39,278 nucleotides of DNA from CAIKZD01 sp041675165 (lineage in GTDB: Bacteria > Patescibacteriota > Minisyncoccia > Moranbacterales > UBA2206): the NCBI GenBank assembly GCA_041675165.1, contig JBAYUI010000009.1, positions 1 through 39,278 on the forward strand. The letters run 5' to 3'. The notes beneath the pieces are model-generated. The model worked only from the letters and a program-made list of their open reading frames with translations, searched no databases and was not told the origin of the DNA. Shown here piece by piece: positions 5,369-12,997 of this stretch; the stretch's first letter is position 1; the number at the start of each line of letters is the position of its first letter. Made by a program: the position numbers and the translations under genes.

Positions 5369-6973
5369 TTAGTCTAATTTTTTGATCGCGACACCTAAGC
5401 GGCTTAAACTCTCGGCCTTTCCAAGGATCTGCATGATCTCAAAAGGTGAAGGCGATCTTTGTTCGCCGGTGAGAGCCACGCGCAGCGGCCACAACAGCTT
5501 TCCGCGATCTATTTTTCCGCTCTCATCCGTAAAGTTTTTTTCCGCTACTTGCATAAATGTTTGCATAATTCTTTGCAAAGCTTCATTGGTCTCATTTTCC
5601 GGATCAAACTCGAAATCTCTGTCGCCAATCTTTTCCAAAGTTTCTTTGGAGAGTTGTAGGGATTTTTTCGTTTCAGCATCTTCGCAGTCCTTCCAGCGCA
5701 GCAGTTCGGTGTCATAATGCAAATTGTCTTTGAAAAAGAATTTGGCATCCTCCCCCACTTCTGACAATTTCAAGAGGCGAGTGCGTTCGACGGACAAAAC
5801 TTTTTTGACAAAATTTTCCAGTTTTTTTTCCGGCACGGTATCGATATAGAAATCTTTTTGTTCCAAAAATTCCAATGAGCGTCGATAGAGATCATCCAGT
5901 GATATTTTTTTGATCCATTGCGAATTGATCCAATCCAACTTTTTGAGATCGAACACCGCCCCCCCTTTATGCACGTGAGTCATATCAAATTTATCCGCCA
6001 ATTCTTCTGGCGTGAAAATTTCTTGAGTCTCCCCGTTGCCTGGGTTCCAACCTAGAAAAGCCACGAAGTTTATAATGGCTTCTTTCAGATAGCCTTTTTT
6101 GATATAATCTTCCACGGCCACGTCGCCTTGGCGCTTGGACAATTTGCTTTTGTCAGCATTCAGAAGGAGCGGCAGATGAGCAAACACCGGCGGTGTCCAA
6201 CCGAAAAAACGATACAACAAAAGATGTTTTGGCGTGCTTGATAGCCACTCCTCACCGCGAATGACATGAGTGATTTGCATATCATGATCATCAATCACAT
6301 TGGCCAGATGATAGGTCGGAAAGCCGTCGGATTTCAAAAGCACTTGATCGTCCACCAGATTAGTTTCGAATTTCACTTTTCCCCGCACAGCGTCTTCAAA
6401 TTCGAGAGTTTCATCCTTAGGAATTTTGAGGCGAATGGTATAGCTGCAATTTTCTTTCAATTTGGCATTGACTTCTTCCGGCGTGACATTGTTGAGGCAA
6501 TAACGGTCATAGATCGGCGGACGCTTGGCGGCCGTTTGTTCCGCCCGCATCTCTTCCAGTCTTTCCGGTTCGCAAAAACAATAATAGGCGTGGCCGTAAG
6601 CTACTAACTGTTCGGCATATTTCTTATACACCTCTAGTTTTTCTGATTGGATGTATGGTCCGAATTCTCCGACTTCCAGAACGCCGGGATAGCTTTTGGA
6701 TTCTGTTACCGGAGTCTTGTCATTTTTTATTCCAGCTTGTTGAAACACTCCCTCATCATATTTCAAATCTGCCCAATCCAAAGTTTTCAGCAGGCTTTCC
6801 ACCGCCCCTTCGACAAATCTTTTTTTGTCAGTGTCTTCGATACGCAATATAAAATCTCCACCAGTTTTCTTGGCGAAAAGATAATCATATAATGCACTCC
6901 TAAAATTTCCGATATGCATGAAGCCGGTCGGGCTGGGTGCGAATCTGACGCGTGTTTTATTCTTCGTTATCAT
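5369..6973 (-). CDS. gltX: Glutamate--tRNA ligase
   Basis: Charges tRNA(Glu), and possibly tRNA(Gln), with glutamate. The class I signature PSPTGFMHIGNFRSALYDYL (13-32) contains the HIGH-equivalent HIGN, and the KMSKS-equivalent KLSKR is at 277-281. The catalytic domain with YCFCEPERLEEMR and the C-terminal anticodon-binding helices are both present. At 534 aa it is longer than most bacterial GluRS; part of the excess is an insertion around residues 77-104 before GPYIQSEKL. The ATG at 6973 lies inside the end of the upstream membrane-protein gene (17-nt overlap), so the two are probably translationally coupled. No SD. Whether it is non-discriminating cannot be judged because gatCAB is not in the window. 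Confidence 0.95.
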   Translation of the reverse strand: MITKNKTRVRFAPSPTGFMHIGNFRSALYDYLFAKKTGGDFILRIEDTDKKRFVEGAVESLLKTLDWADLKYDEGVFQQAGIKNDKTPVTESKSYPGVLEVGEFGPYIQSEKLEVYKKYAEQLVAYGHAYYCFCEPERLEEMRAEQTAAKRPPIYDRYCLNNVTPEEVNAKLKENCSYTIRLKIPKDETLEFEDAVRGKVKFETNLVDDQVLLKSDGFPTYHLANVIDDHDMQITHVIRGEEWLSSTPKHLLLYRFFGWTPPVFAHLPLLLNADKSKLSKRQGDVAVEDYIKKGYLKEAIINFVAFLGWNPGNGETQEIFTPEELADKFDMTHVHKGGAVFDLKKLDWINSQWIKKISLDDLYRRSLEFLEQKDFYIDTVPEKKLENFVKKVLSVERTRLLKLSEVGEDAKFFFKDNLHYDTELLRWKDCEDAETKKSLQLSKETLEKIGDRDFEFDPENETNEALQRIMQTFMQVAEKNFTDESGKIDRGKLLWPLRVALTGEQRSPSPFEIMQILGKAESLSRLGVAIKKLD

Positions 6974-7376
6974 CCTTTTTTTCTTTATCTTTCTTAATTA
7001 TTCTCCAATGAACCAAGAGGATCGGCAGAGCAATGACAAACATCACTATGGCGTCCACAGTTTCCGATTGGCGTTGTGCGCTGTAACATTCTTCGCCAGT
7101 GTTATTCTTCTTCCATTCGTCATAATCCCGCAGCAAATTTTCCAGTTGAATCTTTTGGTCTGCCGTAGCAACGTTGACGTAAGCGTTCTTGTCCAAATTA
7201 TAAACTGGCGGAGCTTGATTACATTGGTTATATCCGCCTTTTTCCGCTTTGGGAAAAACATAGAATTTCAACGCGGTATCAAGCAGTCTTCCTGTCCCGA
7301 CCGCCACAAAAATCAAACTGATGAGCGCCGCCAGATACAAATAGACACTGCGGATCAGTTTTGTTTTAGTGGTCAT
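6957..7376 (-). CDS. Small two-TM membrane protein (DUF5671-like)
   Basis: A 139-aa protein with a transmembrane helix near residues 11-32 (YLYLAALISLIFVAVGTGRL), a polar loop of about 70 residues with two cysteines, a second helix around 108-126 (IVMFVIALPILLVHW) and a highly charged Lys/Asp tail. The topology and the pattern of the first helix resemble DUF5671 membrane proteins of candidate phyla, but I cannot confirm the family. The loop between the helices probably faces outside, with both termini inside. It overlaps the gltX start by 17 nt and begins 13 nt after the hydrolase gene, so it is mid-operon. No function can be assigned. Confidence 0.7.
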   Translation of the reverse strand: MTTKTKLIRSVYLYLAALISLIFVAVGTGRLLDTALKFYVFPKAEKGGYNQCNQAPPVYNLDKNAYVNVATADQKIQLENLLRDYDEWKKNNTGEECYSAQRQSETVDAIVMFVIALPILLVHWRIIKKDKEKKDDNEE

Positions 7377-7389
7377 ATGCTTATATTTA

Positions 7390-7986
7390 TTATTTAAGAT
7401 TTTTTAATTTTTCCACAAACTCCGGGAACTCTTCATCGATGAAATGTCCTTTGTCTTCGAAAATAACTTTTTCAGCACTTGGCAACTTAGCGGCATATTT
7501 TTCCACGTCGGCAAATGGCACTACTGGATCATTTTCAGAATGATACAGGTATATTTTCTTGGTCTGCTGTTCAATTTTTTCCAATGACTCAGGTAATTTA
7601 AAATTTCCTTCCATCATCGGTGCTGCCAACAAAAAAACAGTCTTTATGCTAACCGGAAAATCATTTTCGGATAAATATTTAGCTAGAAATAATCCTCCAA
7701 GTGAATGGCCAATTAAAATTACCTCGCCCTTCAAAAATGGGAAGAACTTTTCTAGCCAAATTTTCCATTCTACATACCTGGCATTATTAGCACAAGGCAT
7801 TAGCGGCAAAAGAACATCAAATTTATCGCCCAATTTTTCCTGCAATCCATCCTTCCATCTCTTGCCACCCTTTACATGCTTATCGAATTTATCGGGAGTA
7901 ATTTCATAACTCTTCAAAAAATTTAAATAATCTTCATATGTATCAAATGAGTCTCCTCCATGAATGACTAAGATTTGTTGTGGCAT
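7390..7986 (-). CDS. Alpha/beta hydrolase, RBBP9/YdeN-like serine hydrolase
   Basis: A 198-aa single-domain hydrolase. The nucleophile elbow is GHSLGG with S95; D153 in HSENDPVVPF and H181 in EDKGHFID complete the triad in the expected order. The N-terminal strand MPQQILVIHGGDSF and the small size without a lid domain match the RBBP9/YdeN type rather than lipases. It probably cleaves a small ester or acyl substrate in the cytoplasm. It begins 4 nt after the stop of the WecG/TagA gene and precedes the small membrane protein by 13 nt, so it belongs to a tight minus-strand operon. No SD is seen. Confidence 0.85.
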   Translation of the reverse strand: MPQQILVIHGGDSFDTYEDYLNFLKSYEITPDKFDKHVKGGKRWKDGLQEKLGDKFDVLLPLMPCANNARYVEWKIWLEKFFPFLKGEVILIGHSLGGLFLAKYLSENDFPVSIKTVFLLAAPMMEGNFKLPESLEKIEQQTKKIYLYHSENDPVVPFADVEKYAAKLPSAEKVIFEDKGHFIDEEFPEFVEKLKNLK

Positions 7987-7990
7987 AAAG

Positions 7991-8713
7991 CTATTTGCTA
8001 AAAATTACTTTGACCGGAAAAACAATGACGGCGCGGAAAATGCGGCCGATTCTTTTCGGTTGCAAAATGAGCCGCCAGAGCCATTCCAGTCCAATTTTTC
8101 TCATCCATTTGGGCGCGCGGCGGACTTTTCCAGTGAGATATTCGAAAGAACCTCCGACTCCTATGGCGAGTCTAATTGTATCACATTTTTGGCTATTTAT
8201 GAAGAGCTCTTGGAATGGGGCGCCAAAGTTGCAAAAGAGTACTTCACAACCCTTACCACCTTGCTTTTCCAATCCTTCCTTATGTGGTCGTATGGAAGGA
8301 TTTTTTATGTCAAAATTATGCCCGGAGATTTTTAGGCTGGGGAATTTTTTTAGGATGGCTGCCTTAGTTTCTTCAAAAGAACTTAGCCCATCCCGATTAG
8401 TCGCCAGAAAAATTTTCAGGTTTTTTTCTTCCGCCAGCCGCAAAATTTCCAACATCAGATCGGCCCCGGCCAAACGAGTTTTTAGAAATTTTCCAAACCG
8501 CCAAAAGGCAAGCCCGATTCCCACCCCGTCCGCCACATTTAAATCACTGGCGTTTAAAACATTTCTAAACTCAGAATTTTTTTGGGCTTCCAGAATAAAT
8601 TCCGGGTTGATGGTGGTGATTTGGTGAAAGCGCGGCTCGGCTAAAAATAATTCTATCTGATTAAGAATTTCTTCTTTGGTAAGATTATCTATTCTGACAT
8701 TGAAAACTTTCAT
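7991..8713 (-). CDS. WecG/TagA/CpsF-family glycosyltransferase (GT26)
   Basis: A 240-aa membrane-associated sugar transferase of the type that adds N-acetylmannosamine or its uronic acid to a lipid-linked sugar in teichoic acid or antigen synthesis. The start at ATG 8713 gives MKVFNVRIDNLTKEEIL; a further eight codons upstream begin with a non-standard codon inside an AT-rich spacer. Family motifs seen: TTINPEFILEA, ADGVGIGLAFW, FGAPFQELFI (usual GxPxQE) and GVGGSFEYLTGKVRRAPKWM followed by GLEWLWRLILQPKR. It is the first or second gene of the operon running to the C39-like gene. Its substrate is unknown, but it links this operon to the surface-glycan theme of the right half. Confidence 0.9.
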   Translation of the reverse strand: MKVFNVRIDNLTKEEILNQIELFLAEPRFHQITTINPEFILEAQKNSEFRNVLNASDLNVADGVGIGLAFWRFGKFLKTRLAGADLMLEILRLAEEKNLKIFLATNRDGLSSFEETKAAILKKFPSLKISGHNFDIKNPSIRPHKEGLEKQGGKGCEVLFCNFGAPFQELFINSQKCDTIRLAIGVGGSFEYLTGKVRRAPKWMRKIGLEWLWRLILQPKRIGRIFRAVIVFPVKVIFSK

Positions 8714-8837
8714 CAATTTCCAATGATCAATAATCAATACTCATTCAATTTTCAATAAAATAATTTTCAATTGATAATTGTAACATTTGAAAATTTATTG
8801 AAAATTGAAAATTGAAAATTGAAAATTTTTTTTAGTA
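8714..8837. repeat. AT-rich spacer with AAAATTG tandem repeats
   Basis: The spacer is made of variations on TTCAATTTTCAATA and, at 8801-8827, tandem AAAATTG units. The two halves are partly complementary. Similar low-complexity spacers occur at 12421-12529, 16738-16821 and 22427-22539. Confidence 0.55.
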
Positions 8838-9380
8838 TTATATTAGTGGGCAGCTTTCCAGTACCGCATACTCCCCTTCTCCGCCGTCAAAATCACTGGC
8901 CATAATTTCCACGGCGTCCACTGGCAGATTGATGGCAAATTTTTGCAAGATGCGCGGTTCAGTTTCCAATTCCGCCCATTTATTTTTTCTCACTCGTCCC
9001 AGCGTCACATGCGCGCGGAAAGATTTTCTGGGGGCATAGGCAATGCCCAAGGTATCTTCCAAGTCATTCACCAAATTTTTCAATTCTTCACTCGGTCGCC
9101 CAATAAGCGCCACGGCGCGCGGTTCTTCGACGCTCGGAAAAAGACTGATTTCATCAAATTCCAGGTCAAAAATGGTGTTTTTTCGGGCGGCCAGAGCCAC
9201 TTTCTGGCAGATTTCCGGCAAATCAGACTCCAAAACAAAACCCAAAAAAGCCAGCGTGATGTGCAAATTGGCTTCTTTTGTCCATTTGACCGGCAAAGCG
9301 TGCCATTTTTCAGCCAAGCGCGCCAACCTCTTGCGGTCTCGTTCAGGAATATTCAAACTGATAAAAATTTTTCGTTTCAT
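8838..9380 (-). CDS. thpR: RNA 2',3'-cyclic phosphodiesterase (2H family, LigT/ThpR-like)
   Basis: A 180-aa protein with the two HxT(L) motifs of the 2H phosphoesterase superfamily: HITLAFLG near residue 45 and HVTLGRVRK near 128. It starts MKRKIFISLNIPE (ATG at 9380; an upstream in-frame extension is unlikely). ThpR hydrolyses 2',3'-cyclic phosphate ends of RNA, and some relatives ligate tRNA halves. The C-terminal strand and loop (VEIMASDFDGGEGEYAVLESCPL) fit the family. It stands alone upstream of the AT-rich spacer and could share a transcript with the WecG/TagA gene. No SD. Confidence 0.88.
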   Translation of the reverse strand: MKRKIFISLNIPERDRKRLARLAEKWHALPVKWTKEANLHITLAFLGFVLESDLPEICQKVALAARKNTIFDLEFDEISLFPSVEEPRAVALIGRPSEELKNLVNDLEDTLGIAYAPRKSFRAHVTLGRVRKNKWAELETEPRILQKFAINLPVDAVEIMASDFDGGEGEYAVLESCPLI

Positions 9381-9418
9381 ATAAAGAAGTCTAGCGGTTT
9401 TCTGAGGTTTTGGCAATT

Positions 9419-9451
9419 AAATTAAGTCGAGGAGCGTCCTCAACTTAATTT
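9419..9451. repeat. Inverted repeat downstream of the small-gene pair
   Basis: AAATTAAGTCGAGGA (9419-9433) pairs with 9437-9451 with one mismatch. It lies just past the terminator at 9457-9490 and may act as a back-up terminator. Confidence 0.4.
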
Positions 9452-9456
9452 GATAT

Positions 9457-9490
9457 AAAAAAACGGAGAGTTCCGATTGGGACGCTCCGT
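9457..9490 (-). terminator. Intrinsic terminator of the two small genes
   Basis: On the minus strand ACGGAG (9490-9485) pairs with CTCCGT (9468-9463), with an inner TCC/GGA pairing, and seven T follow (9463-9457 as A on the plus strand). Confidence 0.65.
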
Positions 9491-9519
9491 CTATAATACA
9501 ATGCAAGGAATTGCCACAG

Positions 9520-9783
9520 CTACAAACACTGAACAAGTCCTTTGATAGTTTCCTTGACGTACTCAGGCATAGGTGGGGAATTAGGATTTTCTTTTGATTG
9601 CCAACCAAAAATTCCACCCTGTAAATATCTTCCTGCAAGATAACAGAAGTTCTCCACAGAAATTACAGATTCTTCATCGCCTATCCGAATGCGGATGACC
9701 AGTCGTTCTTTTAAATCATAAGTTCCACCTATGACCATATTTGCGTCCAAGTCTTTGCCTGCAAGAGCTTTAATTTCGAACAT
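9520..9783 (-). CDS. Small protein of unknown function
   Basis: An 87-aa protein. The ATG at 9783 is preferred over an upstream in-frame start because GGGAGG lies 6-7 nt ahead of it. The N-terminal half is rich in beta-type alternation (MFEIKALAGKD, then VIGGTYDLKERLVIRIRIGD). The C-terminal half has two cysteines and a Pro-rich turn before an amphipathic end. There is no signal or membrane segment. It follows the tautomerase-like gene by 66 nt and ends in a terminator, so the two form a small operon with its own promoter. I do not recognise the family. Confidence 0.7.
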   Translation of the reverse strand: MFEIKALAGKDLDANMVIGGTYDLKERLVIRIRIGDEESVISVENFCYLAGRYLQGGIFGWQSKENPNSPPMPEYVKETIKGLVQCL

Positions 9784-9849
9784 AATCAACCCTCCCATTT
9801 TAAATTACAAGATTCTCTTTTCCGATGGCCACTAAAGCAAGTGACCACG

Positions 9850-10134
9850 TCACTTCATCTTATCGGCCGGAATGAAGCTATTGAGCAAAAGGGTCTCCGT
9901 ATCTATTTCCAGGCCTGCACTTTTGAATTCTTCAACAATCCTGTCGATGTCGGAAACTTTTGAGGCACAGATTCTAATAAAAGGCATTGGTCGCCTTTCG
10001 CCGTCACAGGATTCCGGTTCTGATGCCATATCTGTTGTAATGGCGTCACCTCCTAATCCCATTTTCTGCATTATAAGTTCAATGCGTTCCTTCAATCCTT
10101 CTGGATGTTTTCCGTACATCTGAATATTCGGCAT
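9850..10134 (-). CDS. Small protein, possibly tautomerase-fold (DUF1904-like)
   Basis: A 94-aa protein. The start at 10134 is fixed by AAGGAG with good spacing. It begins Met-Pro (MPNIQMYGKHPEGLKERIE), then a helix, a Glu/Asp-rich middle and PFIRICASKVSDIDRIVEEF. Removal of Met would expose an N-terminal proline, as in 4-oxalocrotonate tautomerases, and the beta-alpha-beta order with a central PFIxI strand recalls DUF1904. That is a weak resemblance and only a suggestion. It is the first gene of a two-gene operon with a consensus-type promoter and strong ribosome sites, unlike its neighbours. Confidence 0.65.
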   Translation of the reverse strand: MPNIQMYGKHPEGLKERIELIMQKMGLGGDAITTDMASEPESCDGERRPMPFIRICASKVSDIDRIVEEFKSAGLEIDTETLLLNSFIPADKMK

Positions 10135-10222
10135 GGCATTCTCCTTTTCTTTCATTTGAGGGTTTATCATCAATTATTCCGCTGTTTTTTGCCTGCATAA
10201 AAATAAAAAGGACTAATATGAT

Positions 10223-10251
10223 ATTTTATATTATTTATACTGATTTGTCAA
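10223..10251 (-). promoter_or_regulatory. Promoter of the two small genes
   Basis: Minus-strand TTGACA (10246-10251) and TAAAAT (10223-10228) with a 17-bp spacer; TATAAA two bases earlier is an alternative -10. Confidence 0.65.
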
Positions 10252-10317
10252 ACGAACGGAAAGGGTTAAAAAATAGCGGAAAAATTACTAAAATGGTAGA
10301 ATTAAACTAAGTTTAGT

Positions 10318-10346
10318 GACTAGATTCCCGCCTGCGCGGGAATGAC
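10318..10346. repeat. Dispersed repeat, GTCATTCCCG / GGGAATCTAGT type (copy 2, half element)
   Basis: The sequence GACTAGATTCCCGCC then GCGCGGGAATGAC is the half-palindrome of this family, just upstream of priA. An extended -10 (TGG then TAGAAT, 10294-10302) upstream may be the priA promoter, which would put the repeat in the priA leader. Confidence 0.65.
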
Positions 10347-10363
10347 AAAGTGTAATAATATAT

Positions 10364-12415
10364 ATGGCAACCCCTCCTAAAAAATTCATCCTCGACATCG
10401 TGCCGTTGACCAGGTTGCCCATGAGCGGCAATCAATCTTTTTCCTATTTGTCGGAAAAGGAATTGTCAATCGGCACATTAGTGTCCATTCCCCTCTTTCA
10501 TCGCCAAGTCGAAGGAATCGTTTTGGGCGTGCGCCATGATTTTGAGAGATTGGGAAATATTGAACTGAAAAAAATTGAAAAAGTTTTAGAGGAAGGTTTT
10601 TTGAGCGCGAGTCAGATCAGGCTGGCGCAATTCATTTCGGATTGCTACATCTCCCCTCTTGGAATTGTGATGAAAAATTTCGTGCCGGCACGGACGAAGG
10701 CACGCAGGGCAACCCCTCCCCAGCCCTCCCCTGAGTATAGGGGAGGGGGCAAAAATATCGTCCTCGCCAAGGAACAAAAAAATGCTGTTCGGAAGATTAC
10801 TGATGACCAATTACCGATGACAAAATTTCTCCTCTTTGGTCCTTCCGGCTCTGGCAAAACTGAAGTGTACATCCATTCAATTTTGGGCATCAAAAAGAAA
10901 AATCCGGACGCGCAGTTTCTCATTCTGGTGCCGGAAAAGACTTTGACGCCACAAGCCTTGGAGCGTTATGGGCAATATTTTTCGCCAGAAGAAATCGTGA
11001 TGCTGAGCAGTAATATCACCAAGGGGCAATTCTATGGCTATTGGCAGCGCATCAAATCAGGTAAAGCCAAAATTATTATCGGCACACGCATGGCGGTCTT
11101 TGCCCCATTTCAAAAATTGGGATTGATTGTCATTGATGAGGAACAAGACATGTCATACAAACAATGGGATATGAATCCACGCTATGATGCACGGACAGCG
11201 GCGGGCGTGTTGGCGGAAATCAATCGATGTCCGCTTGTGAGAGGCTCAGCCACGCCAGCCATTGAAAGTTATTGGCGCGCGCAAAATAAAGAAATGATAC
11301 TGCTGGAGTTGCCACCGTTGACAGTGTTACCATCACGTTCCTCAACCCCTCCGCCCCGATTACGGGGCACCACCCCTCCGTACAGGGGAGGAAATGCTAG
11401 TGTTGAGATTGTCGATATGAAAAAAGAGAGATGGGCGAAGAATTATTCTTGCATCTCGAAAAAACTCAAAAGTGAGATTGCCTATGCCTTGAAATATGAT
11501 CAGCAATCTATCCTTTTTATCAATCGCCAAGGGATGAGCAGTTTCTCGGTCTGCAAGAGCTGCAAAACTGTTCTCAAATGTCCGAAATGCGATCGCTCTT
11601 TGACCTACGACCAGAAAGGCCATTATCGCTGTTTACATTGCGCCAATAAAACTTCCATCACTCCAAAGTGTGCCAAGTGCGGGAATATTATTTTCGAGAA
11701 CGTCGGCCTCGGCACGCAAAAAGTGGAGCGTGAAGTGAAAAACCTTTTTCCCGCCGCTAGAGTGGCGCGACTGGACAGTCAGGCGGCCAAAGAACCCGAC
11801 TATCAACATAAGATCTACCAAGAATTCTCCGCGCGCGAAATTGACATTCTTATCGGTACACAGATGGTCACGAAAGGTTGGGATTTGCCGAGTGTGGCGC
11901 TGGTTGGTATAATAGATACAGATAATGCTTTAACCATTCCCGATTTTGCGACGGGCGAAAAGTTCTATGAAAACTTGGTGCAAGTGGCAGGTCGCGTAGC
12001 ACGCCCTGGAGCCAAATTTCCCGGTATGGTCATCGTTCAGACCTATCAGCCGGAAAACAAATTGATCAAATTTGCCGCCACCAGAGATTTCACAGCTTTT
12101 TTCGAATTCGAGATCAAGGAGCGAAAAGCGTTGTCATTCCCCCCTTTTGGGCGCCTTATCAAACTGGTGTTTCAAGATTATGCCGCGCAAAAAACTGCTA
12201 TTGAAACAGAAAGAGCATTTGAAGCACTTAAGAATATTCCTGATATCAAAGTTATGGAAGTCCAAGATTCGTTCGTACCAAAAATTCGCGGCCGGTTCAG
12301 AAAACAAATCGTGATTAAATGCAAAAAAAAGATCATTACGGAAAAACTGACAACCGAATTGAAAAAACTCGGTGCCGGCTGGAGTATCGATGTAGATCCG
12401 GTGTCAATAACATAA
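10364..12415 (+). CDS. priA: Primosomal helicase PriA
   Basis: Superfamily 2 helicase that reloads the replisome at stalled forks. Seen in order: an N-terminal 3'-end-binding domain (about 1-110), Walker A GPSGSGKT (159-166), motif II DEEQ (258-261), GSATPA (294-299), eight zinc-binding cysteines in four pairs (397/400, 406/409, 423/426, 436/439), then GTQMVTKGWDLP and QVAGRVARPG. Motif II is normally DEEH; Gln here and KGWD for the usual KGHD are unusual. Two stretches (116-129 and 327-343) are translations of palindromic repeat elements absent from standard PriA. At 683 residues it is slightly shorter than E. coli PriA. The start at 10364 lacks an SD and follows a repeat. It could be the first gene of a run with def and fmt. 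The DnaB gene lies 8.6 kb downstream. Confidence 0.93.
   Translation: MATPPKKFILDIVPLTRLPMSGNQSFSYLSEKELSIGTLVSIPLFHRQVEGIVLGVRHDFERLGNIELKKIEKVLEEGFLSASQIRLAQFISDCYISPLGIVMKNFVPARTKARRATPPQPSPEYRGGGKNIVLAKEQKNAVRKITDDQLPMTKFLLFGPSGSGKTEVYIHSILGIKKKNPDAQFLILVPEKTLTPQALERYGQYFSPEEIVMLSSNITKGQFYGYWQRIKSGKAKIIIGTRMAVFAPFQKLGLIVIDEEQDMSYKQWDMNPRYDARTAAGVLAEINRCPLVRGSATPAIESYWRAQNKEMILLELPPLTVLPSRSSTPPPRLRGTTPPYRGGNASVEIVDMKKERWAKNYSCISKKLKSEIAYALKYDQQSILFINRQGMSSFSVCKSCKTVLKCPKCDRSLTYDQKGHYRCLHCANKTSITPKCAKCGNIIFENVGLGTQKVEREVKNLFPAARVARLDSQAAKEPDYQHKIYQEFSAREIDILIGTQMVTKGWDLPSVALVGIIDTDNALTIPDFATGEKFYENLVQVAGRVARPGAKFPGMVIVQTYQPENKLIKFAATRDFTAFFEFEIKERKALSFPPFGRLIKLVFQDYAAQKTAIETERAFEALKNIPDIKVMEVQDSFVPKIRGRFRKQIVIKCKKKIITEKLTTELKKLGAGWSIDVDPVSIT
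10711..10750. repeat. 40-bp palindromic element inserted in frame in priA
   Basis: The core CCCTCCCCT (10724-10732) pairs with AGGGGAGGG (10739-10747). The 40 bp are identical at 38 positions to the reverse complement of 20729-20768 inside dus. It encodes the Pro/Gly-rich TPPQPSPEYRGGGK. Confidence 0.85.
11344..11392. repeat. Second palindromic insertion in priA
   Basis: It contains GCCCCG/CGGGGC and CCCCT/AGGGG inverted pairs and the same AACCCCTCC opening as the 40-bp element. It encodes the stretch TPPPRLRGTTPPYRGG. Confidence 0.7.
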
Positions 12416-12420
12416 AGATA

Positions 12421-12529
12421 AATTAAGAATTTCTAATTTCTAATTCCGAATCAAATCCCAATGATTGAATGACTAATGTTAAAAAATTTCAATTGTTAGT
12501 CCTGCATTAGAAATTAGAAATTCTTAATT
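12421..12529. repeat. Long AT-rich inverted repeat between priA and def
   Basis: A perfect 24-bp inverted repeat: 12421-12444 pairs with 12506-12529, made of AATTAAGAATTTCTAAT-type units. The region between is a degenerate low-complexity sequence. The hairpin could end the priA transcript, although no T-run follows directly. Confidence 0.7.
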
Positions 12530-12543
12530 AGAAATTTTATCAT

Positions 12544-12981
12544 ATGATTCTCCCTATCCTGACTTATCCCAATGATATTCTTCGCAAGAAGAATGAAAAA
12601 ATAAAAGACTCGAAAAGCCCTGAAATCAAGGAGTTGGTTTTGGATATGCTGGAAACTATGGAAGCCAGTGGAAATGCATTGGGTCTGGCGGCACCGCAAG
12701 TCGGCGCGAATGTCCGGCTGTGCATCATCAAGATAAACAGGAAGACATACATCTTGATCAATCCCAAGATAACGGCTCGCTCTTGGAAAAAAGAAGTGGC
12801 CGAAGAGGGTTGCTTGTCATTTCCCGGAAAATTCATCCCCGTCAAAAGGAATCTCAAAGTGACCGTGAAAGCCCTCGACAAAAAGGGAGAGAAGGTGATA
12901 GTGCGGGCTGAAGGGCTCTTTGCCCGAGCGTTGCAGCACGAAATCGATCATCTGGACGGAATACTTTTTATTGACAGATAA
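12544..12981 (+). CDS. def: Peptide deformylase
   Basis: A metalloenzyme that removes the formyl group from nascent N-termini. All three family motifs are present: GLAAPQVG (47-54), EEGCLS (87-92, metal ligand C90) and HEIDH (132-136, ligands H132 and H136 with E133 as the catalytic base). Length 145 aa is at the short end for bacterial PDF, lacking a long C-terminal tail. The ATG at 12544 follows an AT-rich hairpin and has no SD. fmt starts 16 nt after the stop, the classic def-fmt pairing: the formyl group is added by Fmt on initiator tRNA and removed by Def. Confidence 0.95.
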   Translation: MILPILTYPNDILRKKNEKIKDSKSPEIKELVLDMLETMEASGNALGLAAPQVGANVRLCIIKINRKTYILINPKITARSWKKEVAEEGCLSFPGKFIPVKRNLKVTVKALDKKGEKVIVRAEGLFARALQHEIDHLDGILFIDR

Positions 12982-12997
12982 TATAACAAATATTTTT

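Noticed and set aside
6957..6973. The 17-nt overlaps seen three times (6957-6973, 27647-27663, 34923-34939)
   Set aside because: Three equal overlaps are curious, but overlaps of this size are common in compact operons and the sequences are unrelated; probably coincidence.
10645..10923. Minus-strand ORFs within priA
   Set aside because: They are shadows of the helicase reading frame.
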